A DNA stretch of 64,000 nucleotides from Tetracentron sinense (lineage: Eukaryota > Streptophyta > Magnoliopsida > Trochodendrales > Trochodendraceae). Below are positions 56,978 to 64,000 of this stretch, one piece after another. The position numbers and the translations under genes were made by a program. The notes below the pieces were generated by a model, which made no database searches, was not told the origin of the DNA, and saw only the letters and a program-made list of their open reading frames with translations. Each line of letters opens with the position of its first letter. The stretch's first letter is position 1. The DNA lies in assembly GCA_015143295.1 (NCBI GenBank), contig CM026562.1, forward strand, positions 14,412,041 to 14,476,040. The letters are read 5' to 3'.

Positions 56978-59597
56978 TGTCGCGACCCAAAATACCCCCT
57001 GGGAGTTAGGGATACTTTGGCTCGTGATGTGTCATATCCAATACCAAACCATCCTGTAATAACATCCAAGTTATGACAAACATAATCATGAATAAGGCGG
57101 AAGCTTAAACCAATGTGCGGAAGCGTAATCCAAAAATTTCTTTTCTATACATGCTGTGTATTCCAAGTTTGTACATACATCACAAAAGTAAAGGTGGACA
57201 TGCCCACCTATCAAAATACAAAATGATAATACTCTCTCTCTCTATGTAATCACTCTAAAAGGGCCAGTGGTCTAAATCATTTGCCTCCTCCTGAGGCTCT
57301 ACATATGGCTCCTCCTCGCCATAATCCTCCTCTATCCAGGGCCCCTGATCACAGATGTCAAATGGAGTCCGTGTACCTGCCGACATAACATGTACGGCTG
57401 AGCATGGAATACTAAGCGAGCAAAATCTACTAGCTAACAATGCTATCATAATCACAATATTTTATACAATGCGTAAAAGAATACAAATCACCAAAATCCA
57501 TGCTTAAAACCCGTCGGGAAAAACCTTTCATAAAACTTGTTCTTTTCATGGAAAACAAACTCTCTCATGTATGCTTATGAGTTCTTATGAATGCTTGTGA
57601 GCCTCGTGTTTTCTTATGAGTTCTTGTGAGCTTAGAGTTCTTGTGAGCTTGTGAGTACTTGTGAGCTTATGAGCTTTTTGTGAGCTTATGAGTACTTGTG
57701 AGCTTATGATCCTTGTGAGCTTGTTCTCCTTGGAGACATATGCAAGATCTTAGACTTGTGAGTTTCTTATGAGTTCTCGAAAAGTCTTGCGAGACTTATG
57801 ATCCGTGGAGTTCATGCAAGATCTAGACTTGATCCTTGTGAGCGTGGAGTAACCGATCTTAGAATGCCAACCCAAAGTTTGGCTTAGTCTATGCTTATGC
57901 ATATATGCTTCTTACTTATGAATGCCTTTGAAAATCCTCTTATGTTTTCTTGAAAATTCATGCTTATGAGAAAAACCACGGTCGTGCAATTCTTATCATG
58001 CGTAGAGTGCTTGTGAGCATTATAACATCTATGTGGAAAGCTTTAACTAATTAAACATGTTCATGCAAGGCATAATGATCATTATAGTATACTTGAAGAC
58101 CTTAAGTAACTCATATGGTTCATACAAGGTATATTAGCATCATAACATACTTAAACAATTCTAGAATATAGAACATTTCATTCATTGCGTCACATCATTA
58201 CAATCATGGCTTCTAAGCCTAATTCATCATATCACACTTAAAATCATGGTTCCTTGGAGGATATTAAAACTTACTTGCACTTATAGTCATATTCACCCTT
58301 TTATTGGAAAACCCCCAAAATCTTAAATCCTTATTTGCTTATTTGAACATAATCAAGTTCACCCAAAATCCCTTGCTTGTCATTGCATCATAGTATACTT
58401 AAAATCATGGTTCATTTAAAGGTATTACAATTTTCTTACAAGTTTAGCCATATTCATCCTTGTTATTGAAAAACCCCCAATTTGTAAAACCTTATTTGAT
58501 TGTTTATTCATGATCTAGTTCACCCAAATTTCCACACTTCCTATTTGTATCATAATAGAATTAAAATCACCTATTTGAATCATCTTTGTATGATAACAAA
58601 GCTAGATAGTAGTTTACTAACCTCTTTGGATCAATTTCTAGGTTGAAGAAACCCATTGAGAAATCCTCACTTGATTTGAATGATCCAAGCTTGATTTGGG
58701 GAAGATCCAACCCTTGATTGAAGCTCTTCTTGGTTTCAAGCAAAACCCTCTTTGGAATGCTCAAGATCCTTTCCTTCTCTTTCTAGGAACTCTCCTTGGT
58801 TTAGGGTAACCCAAAAACCCTCCTAAAGTCTTCTATTTATAGTGTAAGGGGTGAAAAACCCCTAAAAAATCGCATCCAAGAAAGTAAAATCGCGTATCTA
58901 CGATCATTTGTATCGATTTACGATTGATCGTAGCCTTCTACGATCGATCGTAGCTTCCTATGATCAATCGTAGTTTCACCCGAGAGTTTCCAGCATTTCT
59001 GGGGCTTTACGATCAATCGTAGAAACTCTACGATCGTTCGTAGGGTCCCTACGAGCGATCGCAACTTTTGCAGAAAGCTTCAGCATTTTTGCATTTTCGT
59101 ATCTTGGTCATACCTTTTGACTCGCTTGTCCGATTTTAACGATTCAACTTGCGTTGGATTTGTCTTTCGAAGGAGAACAACTTTTATGTTTTTCACAACT
59201 TCCAGTTCTTCCTTTTTCTTGGACCATTTTGCCCCTAAACCTGACTGATCCGAAATTGGGTTTCGTCAATCCAGATTTTAAACCGACCCGACTTCAGAAA
59301 TTGGTCTTTTGACCTAACACCAACTCAAAACCAAGACAAGTGATCAACATGAACCCCAAAGAGGGTTCAATTACCTTTCCAAAAATCCAAGAATCGCTTG
59401 ATTCTGACAAGCGGTATGAACGCTAGGACTATTTAGAGTCGAGGGTATGCCAAGGCATAACCCTTGTCAATACTCAAGAGTATTCTATACTCTTGCCTAT
59501 TTCATTCCAAACACCCATACACCATAAATACATTCTTACATGCTTTAGTATATGATATCATTCGTCGTACATGGTCATCAAGATCCGGGGTTCTACA
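56978..59597 (-). repeat. Tekay 5' LTR
   Basis: 2620 bp, the partner of 49205-51845. U5 hairpin at 57391-57420, TATA at 58833-58842 (minus), palindromes at 58899-59068 (seven units). Confidence 0.93.
58899..59068 (-). promoter_or_regulatory. CTACGATCGATCGTAG palindrome cluster, 5' LTR, seven units
   Basis: Same as 51117-51312 but one unit shorter and with several changes in the unit nearest the TATA box. Confidence 0.75.
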
Positions 59598-60268
59598 GAT
59601 TGTCCAGTTTGTATACTCATCAAGTCCAACTTAATTGTTGGAACCTCTAGCTCCTAATGTTTGGTATGATCTTGCATAAGTGCAATAGTTACATGTTTGT
59701 TAAGGAGAATAAGAAATTTAAGTAGATAAAACTTCTACTTAGGAATGAGACAAAAGTTGGATGATCGTAATTATATGAATATTTCATTAAGAGGTAGCTA
59801 ACTTTATTTCACCTTCTTTGAAAAGTTCAAGGAATTCCGCATTGAAATAAAGAAACAGCTAGGTAAGTCTTCCATGATTGAGAAGAGTACCTCTTAATAG
59901 AAATTTCATAATTTACTCTCATTACATCTTATCTCAGACAATTCCCACAACAAACCATATCATGATGGTGTTCTTAAATCGAATTATATTGGATATGATT
60001 TGATAGAAGATGAGCTTGGGATTCGCATTAGAGACATTTAGTCTCTATTCCTGGATAACAAAAGATATTTGTAAGCAGGAATACAAGTTTCCTAGTAGAG
60101 AAACTGAATCTAGAATTGTTCTAGAAGCGGAAGCCCAATAGACCGATAACTATGAGAATTGATAGAGATCAACTCTCTACTCTCACTATACCTAAATAGT
60201 ACACTAGAACCCATAAGTCCCAGAATCTCTAGTTGGACTAACTTTTATTCTGCTGAAATAATCAAACT
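59598..60268 (+). mobile_element. Element C internal region, third part
   Basis: Degenerate sequence resuming with the GATTG duplication. No open frame of note and no assignable domain. It ends abruptly at the junction with a gypsy RNase H sequence near 60269. Confidence 0.5.
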
Positions 60269-60270
60269 GT

Positions 60271-61797
60271 TTGATTTTTATCTACCTCTACGGGGAAGAG
60301 TTCGTGGTGTTCACGGACCACAAGAGCTTGAAGTATCTCTTTCTCCAGAAGGAGTTGAATATGAGGCAGCGTCGTTGGATGGAGTTTATGGAGGACTACG
60401 ATTGTTCTATTCAGTACCATCCGGGTAAGGCTAATGTGATAGGTAATGCTCTTAATAGGAAACCCTATGGGGTTATGGCTCACTTGAGAGTACAAGAGTG
60501 GAAGTTGTTGAATGATATGTGTAACTTAGACACTACTCTCAGGCATGTCACCTACGAGCCGGTGATGTCCAACATTGTGGTTTGGCCGCAAATCTTGAGC
60601 CGAATCAAGGAATTGCAAGATTCGGATGTCGAATTGCTTGCTTACCGAGACAAGTCGGTTAGTAATGGCAGTCAGGAGTTCGCTTTGAATGGTGATGGTG
60701 CTATCACGTTCAAAAGCAGGTTGTGCATTCCAGCCGACACGGTGTTGAGGGGTGAGATTTTGGATGAGGCTCACCAATCCAAGTATACGGTACATCCGGG
60801 AGGTACCAAGATGTATCAGAATCTGAAGAAGCATTACTGGTGGCGAAACATGAAGAGGGAAGTCGCCGAGTATGTTGCTAGATGTTTGGTGTGCCAGCAG
60901 GTAAAAGCCGAGCATCAGAGGTCAGCAGGTCTTTTACAGTCCCTCCCTATTCCGGAATGGAAATTGGAGAATATCTCGATGGATTTCATCGTGGGTTTGC
61001 CGCGAACGACGAAGGGCTCTGATGCTATTTGGGTGATTGTAGACAGATTGACTAAGTCTGTATATTTCCTTCCGTATCGGACTACTTTCAATGCAAATCA
61101 GTTAGTAGCCCTGTATGTCAAAGAGGTGGTTCGTCTGCACGGTATGCCAGTTTCTATCGTATCTGATCGAGATCCTAGGTTTACTTCCAGGTTCTGGAAA
61201 ACTTTTCAGGATGCTATGGGTTCTCGTTTGGAATTCAGCACCGCCTTTCATCCTCAAACTGATGGGCAGACTGAACGGGTGAATCAGGTTGTGGAAGATA
61301 TGCTTCGAGCTTGTATGCTAGACTTTCAGGGTAGTTACGAGGAACAATTGCCGTTGGTTGAGTTTGCCTACAACAATAGGTATCAGGCAAGCATCCAGAT
61401 GGCGCCTTTCGAAGCTCTGTATAGTCGCAGTTGCAGATCTCCGCTATACTGGGATGAAGTTGGCGAGAGAAAAGTTCTTGGTCCTGAGTTGATCGAGCGG
61501 ACTGTAGCAAGGGTCAAAGTTATTTGGGAGCAATTGAAAACTGCTCAGGATAAGCAGAAGAGCTATGCGGATACTCGCCGTAGAGATTTGGAATTCCGTG
61601 TTGGAGATCGGGTCTTTGTGAAGATTTCGCCAAGTCGGGGAATCATGCGATTCGGAAAGAAGGGAAAGCTCAGTCCTCGGTACATAGGACAATTTTGGAT
61701 CCGTCTCACGTCATTGCTCTTGATCCTGTGGAGATTAGAGAGGATCTCACGTTGGTTGAGCAACCAGTTCAGATTTTGGATCGTCGCGATCAAGTAA
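60271..61797 (+). pseudogene. pol: RNase H (end) and integrase of the deleted Tekay element
   Basis: 508-aa open segment: RNase H tail ([10 protein letters not shown], residues 15-24), HHCC at H175, H188, C205 and C208, integrase triad D238, D299 and E335 with the same D-60-D-35-E spacing as the full-length element. After SPRYIGQF (near 61695) the frame departs: about 40 codons covering the GPF/GPY module and beyond are missing and the frame shifts. The C-terminus continues at 61695-61913 in another frame (DPSHVIALD ... READVKEKYPYLFE). The N-terminal residues MIF are element C sequence at the deletion junction; the ATG there is accidental. Confidence 0.88.
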
Positions 61798-61913
61798 TGC
61801 GTACCAAGACTATCCCTTTAGTCCTTGTGAGATGGCAGCATCATTCTACGGAAGAGGCTACATGGGACCGAGAAGCCGATGTGAAGGAGAAGTACCCTTA
61901 CTTGTTCGAGTAG
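61695..61913 (+). pseudogene. pol: Integrase C-terminal chromodomain-like tail (frameshifted)
   Basis: 72 codons homologous to the last 70 residues of the 51925-53439 integrase segment (EEATWDREADVKEKYP at the end). Separated from the rest by the internal deletion near 61695. Natural stop at 61913. Confidence 0.82.
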
Positions 61914-61988
61914 TTTTCCTTGTTGATTTTGTATTTTGGTTCTGGTATGTTTTGGGTGTCGTTCTAATTTCGAGGACGAAATTCTTGT

Positions 61989-62000
61989 AAGGGGGGAGGG
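61989..62000 (+). promoter_or_regulatory. Polypurine tract of the deleted Tekay element
   Basis: AAGGGGGGAGGG, 1 nt before the 3' LTR start TGTAGAGCCCC. Confidence 0.88.
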
Positions 62001-62237
62001 ATGTAGAGCCCCGAATCTTTATTGCACTAAGTGATGAATAATGTGTGAATAGTACTCAAGTGTGGTTTTGTGCACTAATGGGCTTTATGTTAATATACGA
62101 GTTTGGATTTATGGCGTGCATGTTTTAATGGGCCTAGATATCACTAAGGAGCATGTATTAGGCATAAAAGAGTGTTAGAATGATATTGGAGGAGTTTCAA
62201 GCAATCGGAACAAGGTTTTACAGCAAAACAGGGGATC

Positions 62238-62404
62238 ACCAATCGCTCGGTGCCATCCTCCGATCGATCGGTAGCTATCGACTGGTCAACTTTTTTGTAT
62301 AGGGAAATTTTCCAGAGAGGGTGTTTTCAACCGATCGCTCAGCTGAAACCACCGATCGACCGGTAAGCCACCGATCGCTCGGTCTGTACCACCGATCGAT
62401 CGGT
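62238..62404 (+). promoter_or_regulatory. Palindrome module shared with Sirevirus A LTR
   Basis: Two ACCGATCGATCGGT-like palindromes, a spacer with GCTATCGACTGG (62274-62285), TTTTGTAT (62293-62300) and CCAGAGAG (62312-62319), then four palindromes. These three blocks have identical offsets (0, 19, 38) in Sirevirus A (20499, 20518, 20537). Confidence 0.8.
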
Positions 62405-62460
62405 TATACGCAGATTTTCTTCATTAAGGGTGTTTAAGACTTTAGCTACCACCCTTTGAC

Positions 62461-62468
62461 TATATAAA
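62461..62468 (+). promoter_or_regulatory. TATA box of the deleted Tekay LTR
   Basis: TATATAAA, 57 bp after the last palindrome. Confidence 0.75.
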
Positions 62469-63380
62469 GGCTAGGTTCGTGCCTTAGGGTTTCGGAAACC
62501 CTTAGTGCATATTTTTGAGAGATTTTGAAGAGGAGAAGAAGGTGAGGAACTACTTGTTGATCAAGCTTGTGGAAGATCAAGGTTCTTCCACTTCCTTTGG
62601 TGATTCTCAACCATGAACTCACGGTTCTTGCTTGTTCCAGCTCGTGGGAATCAAAGACGTTCATTTTACCAAGTTAGATACACTCTACTACCAATCTTGC
62701 AATCCTACTAAGTTACTAAATGATGTCCTTCTAAATCTATACTACTTATGTATATATATCTTGGATGTTTATGGTGTGAAAGTATGTAGTTTATATACTT
62801 GGGTGAAAGATACTATTATGATGCACTTTAAGTGTTTGAAGAAATACCTCTAAGGGATTTTCTGCTTAAATATGATAATTTCTCTCATATGCTCATATGC
62901 TCGCATGTCTCACATGAATCGATGTTTTCCATGGATTTCTCAAAGTACGAAAAGGAGTTTTTCACTAGATGACTAATAAGGAACGATTCTAAGTAACTCT
63001 ATGATTTCTCTAAGATCGTTTCACAAGCTCTACGGATCATACTATGCTCATAAGAAACTCTAGGATAAGCTCTAAGATCGTCTCACAAGCTCTACGGATC
63101 ATAAATGTAATGCTCTAAGATCTCTAAGGATATGCTCTATGTTGTGCTCTATGGTATCTTCATGTCTCTACGGATCATAATGACTCTATGTAACTCCATG
63201 AACTCACAAGAACTCACAAGGCTATGATTATCGCATGACTCACACGGTTATAGTTTTGGTTTTGGTTTCGAACCTCATCTCACATGTTATTTTAAGGTTT
63301 CCACGCTCTTACATGTTTTTACGGATTTCATTCTCCATGATTTGTATGCCCTATGCTTAATGCTTTATTGTTATTAGTTT

Positions 63381-63410
63381 GTATACGCTGAGTATTCCAC
63401 GCTCAGCCGA
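63381..63410 (+). promoter_or_regulatory. U5 stem-loop, deleted Tekay LTR
   Basis: GTATACGCTGAG, TATTCCACG, CTCAGC: nearly identical to 8806-8837. Confidence 0.6.
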
Positions 63411-63869
63411 TATTTGTTATCATCGGCAGGTGCTCGGGCTCCGTTCGACATATGTGGCACGGAACCATGGTTAGAGGAAGAGTACTTCGACCCGGAGCCT
63501 TCCATGGATCATTATCAAGACGATGGTCCTATAGATAGGTGTCGAGACTTCGACTTTTATTGATCGGCAGACTTAGAACTTTACGATGTTATTTTGTGAT
63601 GTGAGTGTGGGGTTTGTCCACTCCACTTTTGGGTTTCCCACATGTATATACTTTTGTTAGTTCATACTTGAACTGAGTTATAGGAGTATCGCTTTGCTTT
63701 CGCTATGTTTAGTATTTTATTCCGCTGTGCATTCTTTATTGCTTCCGCTAGATATGTTTGTGTTTCTGACAGGTCTCCACGTATGCCTTATGTATTAAAT
63801 TGGAGGTATGATACGGCGGTCACGAGTCAATGTATCCCTAACTCCTAGGGGGTATTTTGGGTCGCGACA

Positions 63870-64000
63870 ATACTTGTTGAACTGAACTAAATATATATAT
63901 GTCAGTTATTTTCTAATGTTTCTTCAAAAGTGTTTAGGAGGTTCAGTTCAATGAAAAAGTAATCATGAGAAAGGGTTCTATTCATAAGCTAGGGACTATG
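63870..64000 (+). mobile_element. Partial LTR C (probable 3' LTR), runs off the window
   Basis: From ATACTTGTTGAAC onward it matches 41655-41877 of the 5' LTR C, with about 90 bp deleted around the AT microsatellite. The first 610 bp of the LTR are missing to the left, lost with the 5' part of the adjacent gypsy element. Confidence 0.8.

Larger units (their letters stand above)
49205..59597 (-). mobile_element. Full-length Tekay-type Ty3/gypsy chromovirus, 10.4 kb
   Basis: Minus strand. 5' LTR 56978-59597, primer site, gag, probable intron, protease-RT-RNase H, integrase with chromodomain-like tail, polypurine tract, 3' LTR 49205-51845; exact duplication GATTG at 49200-49204 and 59598-59602. 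The order PR-RT-RH-IN is gypsy. LTR length, Gag type and the IN C-terminus fit the Tekay/Del clade. The LTRs differ by roughly 1.5 percent by eye plus one 21-bp palindrome unit. Coding damage is small: two TAG in gag and one TAA in pol. Confidence 0.93.
60269..63869 (+). mobile_element. 5'-deleted Tekay-type gypsy element
   Basis: Plus strand. Begins inside RNase H with no LTR, gag, protease or RT; includes integrase, polypurine tract (61989-62000) and a complete 3' LTR (62002-63869). The left junction joins it directly to element C interior, while the right edge lies within LTR C sequence, so one deletion removed the left part of this element together with the start of the 3' LTR of C. Confidence 0.85.
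62002..63869 (+). repeat. 3' LTR of the deleted Tekay element
   Basis: 1868 bp, TGTAGAGCCCC to GGTCGCGACA. U3 module at 62238-62404, TATA at 62461, U5 hairpin at 63381-63410, CTCACAAG/CTCTAAG repeats around 63000-63250. A different subfamily from the 49205-59597 element by sequence and length. Confidence 0.9.

Overview
This window is plant nuclear heterochromatin built almost entirely from nested LTR retrotransposons. I found no host gene, tRNA or rRNA gene. Evidence for a flowering-plant nuclear genome: Sirevirus-type Ty1/copia and Tekay/Del-type Ty3/gypsy elements with initiator-Met primer sites, an L1-type LINE with a terminal RNase H domain, a hAT MITE, and a 1.9 kb organelle-derived patch (plastid psaA and rbcL pieces among mitochondrial-looking DNA). 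The species cannot be told from the sequence.

Layout. 1-432: end of a gypsy LTR. 491-1498: hAT MITE with 8-bp target duplication. 1564-1904: long-TIR MITE. 1941-5669: copia solo LTR (duplication ATATG) interrupted by another copia solo LTR at 2032-4235 (TCTTC). 6244-9213: gypsy solo LTR (CATTA). 10324-34486: tandem LTR-gag-LTR-gag-LTR array of a gypsy family with gag but no pol, minus strand. Its middle LTR is split by a four-deep nest: array LTR, then Sirevirus B remnant, then gypsy LTR E, then full-length Sirevirus A (20134-31241, GTAGG) with degraded gag-pol but an open env-like ORF. 34487-41043: gypsy LTR F, split by a 5'-truncated LINE (35739-39667) that itself holds a reversed Sirevirus A solo LTR (37414-38629, TCTCT). 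41044 to the window end: a large, mostly non-coding copia element C with 5' LTR and primer site; it contains the organellar patch (44276-46180), a full-length Tekay element on the minus strand (49205-59597, GATTG) and a deleted second Tekay element (60269-63869), and ends in a partial copy of its own LTR.

How the parts work together. The autonomous families supply gag, protease, reverse transcriptase, RNase H and integrase; gag-only, solo-LTR and non-coding copies are their dependent or dead derivatives. Most families carry in the LTR a cluster of 12-18 bp palindromes about 40-90 bp upstream of a TATA box. The most striking result is that a roughly 170-190 bp version of this module is colinear between Sirevirus A (copia) and the 62002-63869 Tekay LTR (gypsy), two superfamilies that should not share LTR sequence; two of the same palindromes plus a TATA-like box also lie before the env-like ORF. 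A second result is a probable 137-bp intron between gag and protease in the full-length Tekay element.
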